Shown: one piece after another, positions 41,163 through 49,495 of the stretch
Layout: each line of letters starts with the position of its first letter
How positions within the stretch are numbered: position 1 is the stretch's first letter
Origin: Actinomadura sp. NBRC 104425
GTDB taxonomy: Bacteria; Actinomycetota; Actinomycetes; Streptosporangiales; Streptosporangiaceae
Direction of reading: 5' to 3'
Length of the DNA stretch: 64,000 bases
NCBI RefSeq assembly: GCF_030269545.1
Contig: NZ_BSTN01000016.1
Span: 62,001-126,000, forward strand
The notes under the pieces: model-generated
Databases searched by the model: none
What the model was told of the DNA's origin: nothing
What the model saw: the letters and a program-made list of their open reading frames with translations, nothing else
Made by a program: the position numbers and the translations under genes

Positions 41163-41396
41163 GTGCTCGACCTGGACGGCCCGACGCCGCTGTTTCAGCA
41201 GATCGCCGAGATCCTCCGCACCCGCATCGCGGACGGGACCTACCCGGCGGACAAGCGCATGCCGCCCGCACGGGCCATAGCCGAGGAGTTCGGCGTCACA
41301 CGCGGGACCGCCGTAGCCGCCCTCGACGTGCTGAAGGCCGAAGGGCTGATCTACGGGGTACGCGGACGCGGGACGTTCCCGCGTGGCAGGGACTGA
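41163..41396 (+). CDS. Small GntR-only winged-helix regulator (unit B2)
   Basis: A 77-residue GntR domain: LDLDGPTPLFQQIAEILRTR, AIAEEFGVTRGTAVAALDVL and the wing VRGRGTFPRG. GTG at 41163, with TAGCGT exactly seven nucleotides upstream and no ribosome-binding site, as in the gene at 6363. The upstream CTAGCGT-T/C-GTA sequence is shared with that gene. It faces the truncated gene at 40994 across 168 bp. With its own operon decayed, it may still act on the other units. Confidence 0.85.
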   Translation: MLDLDGPTPLFQQIAEILRTRIADGTYPADKRMPPARAIAEEFGVTRGTAVAALDVLKAEGLIYGVRGRGTFPRGRD

Positions 41397-41430
41397 CCCG
41401 GCCGCAAGCCATAGACACAAGAAGTGCACC

Positions 41431-41456
41431 CGCGCCCATCCCCGGGCACGGGCGCG
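41431..41456. terminator. Hairpin between GntR and YceI genes
   Basis: CGCGCCC (41431-41437) pairs with GGGCGCG (41450-41456) between convergent genes. Modest 7-bp stem; no T-tract. Confidence 0.45.
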
Positions 41457-41482
41457 CTGAGCGCGGGTCAGAGGGGCGCGGG

Positions 41483-42019
41483 TCAGAGGGTGAGGTCGAA
41501 GGAGATCCGTACGTCGTCGGCCAGTTTGAGGGCGCCGAAGAACGCCGAGTAGGGCTTGATGCCCCAGCGGGTCTGCTTGACGGTCGCCTCGCCCGTGAGC
41601 CGGTCGCCGTCCGCGGCGGCGGTGACGGTCAGCGGCTCGGTGCGTCCGGCGACCGTCAGCTCGCCCTCGACGGTGAACCGCTCGGGCGTGCCGCCGACCC
41701 GGGTGGACCGGAAGGTGATCTGGGGATGCTCGCCGGCCCGCAGGATCTCCCGCATGTTGGCGGCGATCTTCTCGCGGTCGTCGTCCGACAGGGGCAGCAC
41801 CCCGCCGGTGCCCTCGCGCACCCGCAGGCCGTCCACGTCCACGGCGACCTCGACCGACGAGTCGCCGGGGCCGCCGCCCACGACGGCGGTGCCGCGCCAG
41901 CGGGTCGCCTCGATCGTCAGGTCGTGCCCGGCGCGGCGGCCCAGCCCGCTGCGGCTCGTCTTGATCAGCAGCCGCCCGTCGTCGGGCCCGAACTCGTGCG
42001 TTCCCTCGCGCAGTGCCAT
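41483..42019 (-). CDS. YceI family protein
   Basis: A 178-residue YceI-like lipocalin-fold protein, here without a signal peptide and therefore cytosolic. Family signs: LGRRAGHDLTIEATRWRGTA near the start, HPQITFRSTRV, FTVEGELTVAGRTEPLTVTA and GIKPYSAFFGALKLADDVRI at the end. YceI proteins bind isoprenoid-like lipids in the periplasm of Gram-negatives; the role in actinomycetes is open. ATG at 42019. Same strand as the VanW-like gene 41 bp upstream. Confidence 0.88.
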   Translation of the reverse strand: MALREGTHEFGPDDGRLLIKTSRSGLGRRAGHDLTIEATRWRGTAVVGGGPGDSSVEVAVDVDGLRVREGTGGVLPLSDDDREKIAANMREILRAGEHPQITFRSTRVGGTPERFTVEGELTVAGRTEPLTVTAAADGDRLTGEATVKQTRWGIKPYSAFFGALKLADDVRISFDLTL

Positions 42020-42060
42020 GGCTCCTCCCCCCGATACGTCTCACGTTACGCCGCAGATCG

Positions 42061-43098
42061 TCAGCGGTCGGCGCCGCGCCGGGGGCCGAGGCAGCGGACC
42101 CGGGCCCGCGGCTCGTAGGTGGTGTGGAAGCGTTCGCGGCGCACCGTGCGGCCGTGGCGCGCCAGTACCCGCCAGACGTCGACCTGGAACCCCCGGGCGC
42201 CGCGCGTGGGCACGCACGAGGGCCCCAGCCCGGTGACCGAGCCGTAGGGGGTGAACCCGTAGCGGGGCGAGGTGGTGGAGCGGACGTCGTAGCGGCGCAC
42301 GCCCCACAGGCTCACGGTGAGGGAGTCGCCGGTGTACGAGGCGCGGATGGTCACCGGGTGGCGGGTGTCGTTGGTCCAGGTGAAGTCCAGGTCGGGGTAG
42401 GAGACGGCGGCCTCCCGCCCGATCGGGTACTCCGGCATCCACAGGCTGTGGGAACGGGTGCGGAGGATGCGCAGGCCCGCCTCGAACACCGCGTTGAACA
42501 GCGTCGAGGAGACCTGGCAGATGCCGCCGCCCACGTCGTCGGCGACCATCCGGCTGCCCCTGATCGACGGCGCCGGGACGTAGCCGCGCGCGCGGGTGCG
42601 CGGGCCGATCACCCTGTTGAACGAGAACGTCCGGCCGGGCCGCACCACGGTGCCGTCCAGGGCGCGGGCGGCGAGCTGGATGTTGCGCACCCGCGGCTCG
42701 CCCGGCGTGAACCGCGTGGTGTAGGAGCTGATCATCCCCGGTGCGGCGGGCGGCGGCGGAGCCGGGGCCCGGACGGGGGCAGGGCCGGGCGCGCGGCCCG
42801 CGGCGCCCACCCGGCCGAAGGCGGTCGCGTTCTCGGCGGCCGACGCCCGGTCGCCCGCCCGCGCGCCGAGCCCGGCGGTCAGGTACGTGCCGAGCGCGGC
42901 CGCGACCGCGCCCAGCGCCGCCACGACGAACGGCCAGCCGCGCCGCGCGCACGCCGCCAGGCTCGGCCGGGCCGCGTGGGCGCGGCGGACGCCCCGTGCG
43001 CGCCGCAGCGGGCGCGGACGGCGGACGCCCCGCGAACGCCTGACGCGGTGCGCGCGCCGGGCCCGCGGGCCGGGCGCCGCCTGTGGTCCGGGCACCAT
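42061..43098 (-). CDS. VanW-like membrane protein
   Basis: A 345-residue protein with a very basic N-terminus, one membrane span (PFVVAALGAVAAALGTYLTA) and an extracellular VanW domain. Hallmarks are GRTFSFNRVIGPRT, DDVGGGICQVSSTLFNAVFE, LRILRTRSHS and WTNDTRHPVTIRA. VanW domains occur in vancomycin-resistance clusters but far more often alone, probably binding cell-wall material. No van genes are nearby and resistance is not implied. ATG at 43098 follows GGGAGG; an earlier in-frame start at 43167 lacks one. Confidence 0.88.
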   Translation of the reverse strand: MVPGPQAAPGPRARRAHRVRRSRGVRRPRPLRRARGVRRAHAARPSLAACARRGWPFVVAALGAVAAALGTYLTAGLGARAGDRASAAENATAFGRVGAAGRAPGPAPVRAPAPPPPAAPGMISSYTTRFTPGEPRVRNIQLAARALDGTVVRPGRTFSFNRVIGPRTRARGYVPAPSIRGSRMVADDVGGGICQVSSTLFNAVFEAGLRILRTRSHSLWMPEYPIGREAAVSYPDLDFTWTNDTRHPVTIRASYTGDSLTVSLWGVRRYDVRSTTSPRYGFTPYGSVTGLGPSCVPTRGARGFQVDVWRVLARHGRTVRRERFHTTYEPRARVRCLGPRRGADR

Positions 43099-43265
43099 GC
43101 TCGTGCCACACCTCCCCGTAAGCACCGGGGAAGCGTTACACGGGCGCGCGGGGGCGTGCCCGGGCACTTCGGCGGGGTTTACCGAGCCGAGTGCCGCGCT
43201 TCACCGGCGGCACACCCGGCCGCGGTCATCCGTCCGCGTCCGGCCGTCCGCGCGTGGAATGTCCG

Positions 43266-44216
43266 CTACTGCAGCCGGGGCAGCACCTGGTCGCGGTAGA
43301 ACTCGAAGAACCCGTCGGGTTCGCCGATCTGGTTGATGTAGATCTCGTCGAAGCCGGCCTCGACGTAGGCGCGGATCGCGGCGGCATGCCGTTCCGGGTC
43401 GGGGCCGCACGGCACGTTCTCGCGGACCATGTCCTCGGTGACGAGCCGGCCGATCTGGTCGAAGTGCCGCGGCGACGGCAGGATCTGCAAGGCCTCGCTC
43501 TCGATCGAGTCGCTGCGGCTCAGCCGGTGGGCGGTCTTGACGGCCTGCCCCTCGTCCTGCCCCCAGCACGCCTTCAGACCCGCCTGCATGGGCTTGCCGT
43601 GCCCGCCGGCGCTGCGGAACGCCTGGACCAAGTCCGGGTCGGGCTTGGTCGTCATGAAGCCGTCGGCGATGCGGCCCGCCAGCGACGCGGCCCGCTGGCC
43701 GAACCCGGACAGGTAGATGGGCGGGGGCGCGTCCGGCAGCGTGTAGAGCCGGGCGGTGTCCACGCGGAAGTGCCGGCCGCGGTGGGTGATCTGGCGGCCG
43801 CCGAACAGCGCCCGGATGATCTCCACGGCCTCCTCCAGCATCTCCAGGCGCTCGGCGGCGGGCGGCCAGGGCGCGCCGGTGATGTGCTCGTTCAGCGCCT
43901 CCCCGCTGCCGAGCCCGAGCCGGAACCGGCCGTCCAGCATCACCTGGCTGGTGGCGGCGGCCTGCGCCACGATCGCCGGGTGCATCCGGACGGTCGGGCA
44001 GGTGGCCGCCGTGGTGACCGGCAGCGAGACGGTCTGCGACAGGGCGCCGATCACCGACCAGACGAATGGGCTGTGGCCCTGCTCGTCCAGCCACGGATGG
44101 AAGTGGTCGCTGATCCACAGCGCCTCGAACCCGGCCTCCTCGGCCAGCCGGGCCTGCCGGATCAGCTCGGCGGGTCCGTGCTCCTCGCAGGACAGGAAGT
44201 AGCCGAAGGTCGTCAT
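43266..44216 (-). CDS. LLM-class F420-dependent oxidoreductase (G6PD-like group)
   Basis: A 316-residue luciferase-like TIM-barrel oxidoreductase. MTTFGYFLSCEEHGPAELIR, ISDHFHPWLDEQGHSPFVWS and GSGEALNEHITG place it with the F420-dependent glucose-6-phosphate dehydrogenase-like subfamily. The true substrate in such paralogues is usually not glucose-6-phosphate. It suggests that the organism makes coenzyme F420. ATG at 44216. The small DUF6158 gene lies 60 bp upstream on the same strand. Confidence 0.87.
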   Translation of the reverse strand: MTTFGYFLSCEEHGPAELIRQARLAEEAGFEALWISDHFHPWLDEQGHSPFVWSVIGALSQTVSLPVTTAATCPTVRMHPAIVAQAAATSQVMLDGRFRLGLGSGEALNEHITGAPWPPAAERLEMLEEAVEIIRALFGGRQITHRGRHFRVDTARLYTLPDAPPPIYLSGFGQRAASLAGRIADGFMTTKPDPDLVQAFRSAGGHGKPMQAGLKACWGQDEGQAVKTAHRLSRSDSIESEALQILPSPRHFDQIGRLVTEDMVRENVPCGPDPERHAAAIRAYVEAGFDEIYINQIGEPDGFFEFYRDQVLPRLQ

Positions 44217-44276
44217 GGACGCATCCCCCCTTCACCTGGACGCTCGCGCCGCCCCGGCGCGGTGGCGGCGACCCGT

Positions 44277-44498
44277 TCAGCGGGCGCGGGCGCCCTCGCG
44301 CAGCCGTTCGGGATCGACCTCGCGGGACGGTCTGCGCCGCAGGTACTCGGTCTCCAGCTGGTTCATCCGCCGGGTGTGCTCGCCGAACGCCTGGGCGGCC
44401 GCGTGCCGCAGGGCGTCCATCCGGGTCGCGTACAGGTGCCCCAGTTCCCGCAGCAGGTCCTGGTCGCTGAGCGCGCTGGGTGGGATTCCGGTCGCCAT
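44277..44498 (-). CDS. DUF6158-like small helical protein
   Basis: A 73-residue, highly charged, all-helical protein, MATGIPPSALSDQDLLRELG followed by HLYATRMDALRHAAAQAF and an Arg/Glu-rich end. It resembles the small actinomycete family annotated DUF6158; function unknown. ATG at 44498. It sits directly where the second domain of the neighbouring PAP2 protein would be expected, so it may have replaced that sequence. Confidence 0.6.
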   Translation of the reverse strand: MATGIPPSALSDQDLLRELGHLYATRMDALRHAAAQAFGEHTRRMNQLETEYLRRRPSREVDPERLREGARAR

Positions 44499-44539
44499 GA
44501 CGCCATTCCTCAAGATCGTCCGATGTGCGTATCTGACGC

Positions 44540-45409
44540 CTACCCGACCGCAGGACGGCAAACATGCCCGCGGCGGGGCGGGGCTCGGTGCGGATGCGGG
44601 CAGAACACGGCCAGGACCCGCTCCCGCTTGCCGAACCGGACCTCGGCCGACGCCGGCGACACCTCCCACCCCGACCCGGCGTTCACCACCGCGACCGCGC
44701 CGCGGCCCTCCGGGTGGCTCGCGACGTGCTCCGCGGCGGTCCGGGCCGCCCGCGCCACCGGCGGACGGGCGGGCCACATCAGCCGCGTGCCGAGCCCGGC
44801 CGCCAGGCCGATGCCCAGGCCCGCCAGCACGTCCCCGGGGTAGTGCGCCCCGGTGTAGACGCGGGAGAACGCCACGGCGCAGGCGGTGAGCGCGATCGGC
44901 GCGGCCACGGCGGCCGGCGCCTCCAGCGCCGCGCCCGTCGCGAAGGCCGCCGCCGACGCCGAGTGGCCGGACGGGAACGCGGGCGAGGTCGGCAGCCGGA
45001 ACCGGATCCGGATCGGCGGCACCAGGTCAGCGGCCGGGCGGCGGCGTCCGAAGGCGTGCTTGCCGACCAGGTTCACGGCCGGGGCGGCCACCGCGATCGC
45101 GATCGCGCCGCGCAGCCCGGCGCGCCGCAGCCGGGCCCGCCGCGTCATGCCGAGCGCGCCGGCCGCGGTGAACCACAACACCCCGTGGTCGGCGGCCCGC
45201 GACAGGCGTGGCAGCACGTACTCCAGGCCGGGCAGCCGGGCCGCGGCGACCCGGTCGAACGCCCGTCGGTCCAGCCGGTGCAGGGCGCGCCACAGCGGCC
45301 CCCGGAAGACGATCCGCCGCCGGGTCACCCCACCGCCGCGCAGGTCGGCCGCCGCTCCCGCCGCCGGCGCACCCGCCCGGTCAGGCGTCTTCCGGTGAAT
45401 CGCCTGCAT
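44540..45409 (-). CDS. PAP2 phosphatase with truncated second-domain stub
   Basis: A 289-residue membrane phosphatase with the three PAP2 motifs: KHAFGRRRP, FPSGHSAS and SRVYTGAHYPGDVLAG, plus several spans. After the PAP2 fold (about residue 220) it continues with HVASHPEGRGAVAVVNAGSG. This resembles the first strand and loop of the diacylglycerol/lipid-kinase domain in the bifunctional PAP2/DAGK proteins of actinobacteria. The rest of that ~280-residue domain is missing; the frame ends after about 50 more residues. So the gene looks 3'-truncated, with the phosphatase part intact. The substrate would be a lipid phosphate. Confidence 0.8.
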   Translation of the reverse strand: MQAIHRKTPDRAGAPAAGAAADLRGGGVTRRRIVFRGPLWRALHRLDRRAFDRVAAARLPGLEYVLPRLSRAADHGVLWFTAAGALGMTRRARLRRAGLRGAIAIAVAAPAVNLVGKHAFGRRRPAADLVPPIRIRFRLPTSPAFPSGHSASAAAFATGAALEAPAAVAAPIALTACAVAFSRVYTGAHYPGDVLAGLGIGLAAGLGTRLMWPARPPVARAARTAAEHVASHPEGRGAVAVVNAGSGWEVSPASAEVRFGKRERVLAVFCPHPHRAPPRRGHVCRPAVG

Positions 45410-45518
45410 GCCCGGGGTATCCCCGAGGAGTCCGACATGATTCCCAAAGATCTCAAATCAGGGGTTACATGCGTGCGATCGTCCCGCACAGGAGGCGGAC
45501 TGCAATAGGCTTCCCGGC

Positions 45519-46493
45519 ATGAGTCACCCGGAACGGCTCAGCTCCCCGGGTGGCGAGCCGGTCGGCACCATCACGGACCCTTCCCAGGTGAACGGGCGGG
45601 TCGGTGAGTCGCTGGCCGAGTTCGCCAAACGGCACGGGCTGACACGCAGCGCCGCCCGCCCCCCGCTGCGCGCATACGTCCAGGAGTTGTGGCAGCGCAG
45701 AACGTTCATCTGGGCGTTCGCGTCGGCCAAGACGGCCTCTACCTACTCCGCCTCGCGCCTGGGCCAGCTGTGGCAGGTGCTCACGCCGCTGCTGAACGCA
45801 GCCGTCTACTACCTGGTCTTCGGCGTGCTGCTGCAGACCAACCGCGGCATCGACAACTTCACCGCCTACCTGATCACGGGCGTCTTCGTCTTCACCTTCA
45901 CCCAGCGGTCGCTGACCGCCGGGGCCAAATCGGTCGGCAACAACCTGTCGCTGATCCGGGCGCTGCACTTCCCGCGCGCCTCGCTGCCGTTCGCCTACGT
46001 GATCATGGAGCTGCAGCAGCTGCTGATCTCCATGGTGGTGCTGCTGGTGATCGTGCTGGCCACCGGCGAGATGCCGACCCTGCACTGGCTGCTGGTCGTT
46101 CCGGTGCTCATGCTCCAGCTGCTGTTCAACGTGGGCATCAGCCTGGCCGTCGCCCGCGCGGGCGCGTTCGTGCGCGACATCCAGCAGCTGCTGCCGTTCA
46201 TCACCCGGACATGGCTGTACTTCTCCGGGGTGTTCTTCTTCATCCCGAAGATGGTGCACCGGTTCAACGAGGACGGCCACGCCTGGGTCGGGCACATCCT
46301 GGAGGCCAACCCCGGCGCGGTCTACATCGAGCTGATGCGCACCGCGCTGATCAGCAGCTTCCGGCAGGACCTCGTCCCCTACGACCCCAGCTACGCCCGC
46401 CTGTGGCTGTACGCGGTCCTGTGGGCCGTCGTCGCCTTCATCGGCGGGTTCTGGTACTTCTACCGTGCGGAGGAGAGGTACGGCCGTGGCTAA
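45519..46493 (+). CDS. ABC-2 type export permease (TagG/RfbD-like)
   Basis: A 324-residue permease with six predicted spans in the ABC-2 layout of polysaccharide and teichoic-acid exporters. The cytosolic N-terminus has QELWQRRTFIWAFASAKTAS, followed by GQLWQVLTPLLNAAVYYLVF, GVFVFTFTQRSLTAGAKSVG and the TWLYFSGVFFFIPKMVHRFN loop. It pairs with the overlapping ATPase gene (8-bp overlap). Together they would flip an undecaprenyl-linked wall or surface polymer. ATG at 45519. No glycosyltransferase genes lie beside it, so the polymer is unknown. Confidence 0.9.
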   Translation: MSHPERLSSPGGEPVGTITDPSQVNGRVGESLAEFAKRHGLTRSAARPPLRAYVQELWQRRTFIWAFASAKTASTYSASRLGQLWQVLTPLLNAAVYYLVFGVLLQTNRGIDNFTAYLITGVFVFTFTQRSLTAGAKSVGNNLSLIRALHFPRASLPFAYVIMELQQLLISMVVLLVIVLATGEMPTLHWLLVVPVLMLQLLFNVGISLAVARAGAFVRDIQQLLPFITRTWLYFSGVFFFIPKMVHRFNEDGHAWVGHILEANPGAVYIELMRTALISSFRQDLVPYDPSYARLWLYAVLWAVVAFIGGFWYFYRAEERYGRG

Positions 46494-47304
46494 GGCGCTG
46501 AAAGAGAAGATCGCGGTGAGCGGTGCGCAACCCGAGGTGGTCATCGACCCCACCCGCGAGCCGATCGTCGTGGTGGACGGCTTGCACATCGTCTACCGGG
46601 TCTACAGCGCCGGCGGCGGCAAGGGCACGGCGGCGACCGCGCTGCTGCGCATCCTGCGGCGGGAGAACCGGCCGCAGATGAAGGAGGTGCACGCGGTCCG
46701 CGGGGTGTCGTTCATCGCCTACCGGGGCGACGCCATCGGCGTGATCGGCACCAACGGCTCGGGCAAGTCGACGCTGCTCAAGGCGATCGCGGGGCTGCTG
46801 CCCCCGGCCCGCGGCGCCGTCTACACCGACGGGCAGCCGTCCCTGCTGGGCGTCAACGCGGCGCTGATGCGCGACCTGTCGGGCTCGCGCAACATCATCC
46901 TGGGCTGCCTGGCCATGGGCCTGTCCCAGGAGGAGACCAAGAAGCGCTACGACGAGATCGTCAAGTTCGCCGACCTCAAGCCGGGCTTCATCGACTACCC
47001 GATGTCCACCTACTCGTCCGGTATGGGCGCCCGGCTGCGCTTCGCCATCGCCGCGGCCCGCACCCACGACGTGATGCTCATCGACGAGGCCCTGGCCACC
47101 GGCGACGCCAAGTTCAAGCGGCGCAGCAAGGCCAAGATCGACGAGCTGCGCAAGCAGGCCGGCGCGGTGTTCCTGGTCGCGCACAACCTCGACGTGATCG
47201 AGGAGACCTGCAACCGCGTCATCTGGCTGGACGAGGGCCGCATCAAGATGGACGGCGACCCGCAGACGGTCCTGTCCGCCTACACCGAGGCCACCGGCAA
47301 GTAG
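46486..47304 (+). CDS. ABC exporter ATPase (TagH/RfbE-like)
   Basis: A 272-residue ATPase: Walker A GTNGSGKST, signature YSSGMGARLRFAIAAA, Walker B VMLIDEALATGD, switch His in AHNLDVIEETCNR. The DEALATGD and YSSGM forms are characteristic of polysaccharide (TagH/Wzt-like) exporters. The C-terminal polymer-recognition domain of Wzt is absent. GTG at 46486 after GGAGAGG, inside the permease gene end. A 15-bp perfect hairpin ends the operon. Confidence 0.92.
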   Translation: MAKALKEKIAVSGAQPEVVIDPTREPIVVVDGLHIVYRVYSAGGGKGTAATALLRILRRENRPQMKEVHAVRGVSFIAYRGDAIGVIGTNGSGKSTLLKAIAGLLPPARGAVYTDGQPSLLGVNAALMRDLSGSRNIILGCLAMGLSQEETKKRYDEIVKFADLKPGFIDYPMSTYSSGMGARLRFAIAAARTHDVMLIDEALATGDAKFKRRSKAKIDELRKQAGAVFLVAHNLDVIEETCNRVIWLDEGRIKMDGDPQTVLSAYTEATGK

Positions 47305-47330
47305 CCGGCCGCGCGCCAAACGGTCATCAC

Positions 47331-47364
47331 GGACGGGCCCGGGGGTACACCCCCGGGCCCGTCC
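47331..47364. terminator. 15-bp perfect GC hairpin
   Basis: GGACGGGCCCGGGGG (47331-47345) pairs with CCCCCGGGCCCGTCC (47350-47364) around a TACA tetraloop, after the ABC operon. No T-tract. Confidence 0.75.
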
Positions 47365-47479
47365 GCGTGTCCGGCGGCCGTGATCCGCCGCCCGTCCCGC
47401 GAGCAGAGGGTGGCGCCGCCCGGTCGGCCCCGCTACCGCATTCGTCCACGGTGCTCCGCCCCGCAGGCCGGGGAGCGCA

Positions 47480-49495
47480 TCAGCGCATGTCGCTCAGAAC
47501 CACCTGGACCAGCGCGTTCACCTTTTCCTCGATGGCGAGGAACGAATCCTCCCATGAGTCCAACTTTCGCTGCTCGTCCTCCGCCTCGATCAAGCCGTTG
47601 CGGCGGTCTTCGATTATCTTTTCGGCCTCGCTGATGGTGCCTTCCAGCTCGTCCTGCAACTTGTCGTGGATGCCGCTGATCGACGCGCGCAGCAGGTCGA
47701 CGTAGTGGGCGGCGTACGCGCGCGCCATCTCGCCCGCGCGGCTGTTCATGGCCTCCTGGAACACGGCGACCCTGTCATCCCGCAGCTGCCTGTCCTTCAG
47801 CTTGCTGCGCAGAAACGGTACGACGCCCCCGAGAGCTATCAGGCCTATGGGCATGGCGATGGCGGCGATCATGGCCACGACCGGCAGAGCCACGCCCGTG
47901 CCGCCGAGCGCGACCGCACCGGCGCTGGTCAGCGCGCCCACGCCCGCCGTTCCCCACGACAGCACGGGAGCGGTTTTCGAGTAGACCTCGGCCGACAGCC
48001 GAAGGTTGAGCAGGCCGGTCAGATCGGGCAGCGCGACATCGGAGTCGAGGACCACCGCGCCGGTCAGCGCGCTGCGCAGCTCTGTCATGCCCGCGCCGTA
48101 GCTCTTCAGCAGCGGGCTGAGCGTGGAATCCAGCATCGCGACCCGGTCGTACAGGAACTTGGCCAGCCCGTTCTCGTCGGCGACATAGGTGTGTATCTCC
48201 TGCTGCAACCGCCGCTCCAGCGCGTCGTCGATCTGCTGGACGGCAGCGCGCCGGCGATCGGTGCGGGACTGGCCGGTCAGGTGCGTCTTCGGCCGCCCGG
48301 GCAGCGGCCAGGAGGGCACCTCGGCGACCAGCTCCCGGATGTGCTGCTCGAAGGTCTCGGCGAGCTGCTGTTCGGTCTCCTCGGCCCAGGACCGCAGCAC
48401 CTCGTCGATCCGCTCCAGCGTCCACTGCAGCTGCCCGCGCGTCTCGTGCGCGGCATTCAGCCCGGTCTGCAGCTGGTCGGCGTCGCGCGTCAGCATCTTG
48501 CGCCGGTCGGCCATGCGCTTGCGCAGCTCGCGGACCTGCCGGCGCAGCGCCTCGGCGGGCCGCAGCAGCTTGATGCGACTGCGTTCGTGCAGGCAAAAGT
48601 CGCTGAGCTCGCGCATGAGGGCGGGCACCCCGGAGCGTTCGCGTTCGGCGTCGTCCGCCGCCTCCAGCGCGTCCAGCGCGCTGACGAAGAACAGCCGCCG
48701 GTCGGTCCGGCCGCCCATCTTCAACACCATGTGGCCGCAGCGCAGCCGGACCTCCCTGCGGTCCCTCTCGCGAATGAGGTCGAACTGGTTGACCACGAAG
48801 AAGATGTCGTCGTGCCCGAGCTTGCGGAGCATGTCCAGGTAGTGCTCCTGGTCGTGCATCTTGAACCCGCCCCGCGCGGGCGTGACGAAGATGATCGCGT
48901 CCACCCGCGGCAGGAGCTGCAGCGTGGCCCGTTCGCGTGCGGCGCTCTCGTTGGTGCCCGCCGAGTCGATCAGCTCGACGCCGGACCGCAGCAGCTCGAA
49001 CGGCAGGTACACGACCGCTCCGGAGTAGGGGCTCTCGACGGGCTCACCGCTCTCGTCGATCCGCAGCGCGACCTGGTTCTGGAACTCCTCGACGGTGACC
49101 CGCTCGGGATCTTGCCCGCGGTCGTCGAGGTCTCCGCGGTACAGCTCGGCGCGCCGCACCTCGCCCCAGCGCAGCACGGTGGTGAACGCGGTGGTCGGGT
49201 TCTCCTTGGTCGGCAGCAGGCCGTCCTCGCCGAGCAGCGCGTTGATGAGCGTGCTCTTGCCGCTGCTGAAGTCGCCGAAGACCATGACGCGGAACGACTC
49301 GCGGTCCAGCTCCTGCGCGGCCTGGCCCAGCACGGCCGAGTGCGCTGCCCGCTGATCGGGGCGGATCGCCTGCTCCAGTTCCTCGGCCACGGCCCTGGCC
49401 TCCCTCAGTAGCGCACCGAGCGCCTGCCGCCGCTCCTGCCAGGACGTGAATCCGCTCTCCGGCCGCGGGCCGTGCGGTTGGCGACCTTGCTTCAC
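47480..49495 (-). CDS. Dynamin-like GTPase with C-terminal membrane segment
   Basis: A 671-residue bacterial dynamin-like protein. G1 is GDFSSGKST (74-82), a switch Thr lies in NPTTAFTTVL, G3 is DSAGTNES and G4 is NQFD. A long helical stalk follows, then a hydrophobic paddle-like segment (about 512-560, VALPVVAMIAAIAMPIGLIA) and a coiled C-terminus. Such proteins bind and reshape membranes; in Streptomyces a dynamin pair stabilises sporulation septa. The start overlaps the stop of the upstream GTPase by 4 bp, so both are made together and probably assemble as one machine. Confidence 0.87.
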   Translation of the reverse strand: MKQGRQPHGPRPESGFTSWQERRQALGALLREARAVAEELEQAIRPDQRAAHSAVLGQAAQELDRESFRVMVFGDFSSGKSTLINALLGEDGLLPTKENPTTAFTTVLRWGEVRRAELYRGDLDDRGQDPERVTVEEFQNQVALRIDESGEPVESPYSGAVVYLPFELLRSGVELIDSAGTNESAARERATLQLLPRVDAIIFVTPARGGFKMHDQEHYLDMLRKLGHDDIFFVVNQFDLIRERDRREVRLRCGHMVLKMGGRTDRRLFFVSALDALEAADDAERERSGVPALMRELSDFCLHERSRIKLLRPAEALRRQVRELRKRMADRRKMLTRDADQLQTGLNAAHETRGQLQWTLERIDEVLRSWAEETEQQLAETFEQHIRELVAEVPSWPLPGRPKTHLTGQSRTDRRRAAVQQIDDALERRLQQEIHTYVADENGLAKFLYDRVAMLDSTLSPLLKSYGAGMTELRSALTGAVVLDSDVALPDLTGLLNLRLSAEVYSKTAPVLSWGTAGVGALTSAGAVALGGTGVALPVVAMIAAIAMPIGLIALGGVVPFLRSKLKDRQLRDDRVAVFQEAMNSRAGEMARAYAAHYVDLLRASISGIHDKLQDELEGTISEAEKIIEDRRNGLIEAEDEQRKLDSWEDSFLAIEEKVNALVQVVLSDMR

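Noticed and set aside
5718..41396. The inverted GntR loci as ends of an integrated mobile element
   Set aside because: No integrase, transfer, replication or attachment-site sequence was found, and the 33 kb between is housekeeping and regulatory chromosome.
42061..43098. VanW-like gene as vancomycin resistance
   Set aside because: No vanHAX or vanRS genes nearby; stand-alone VanW domains are common and not resistance markers.
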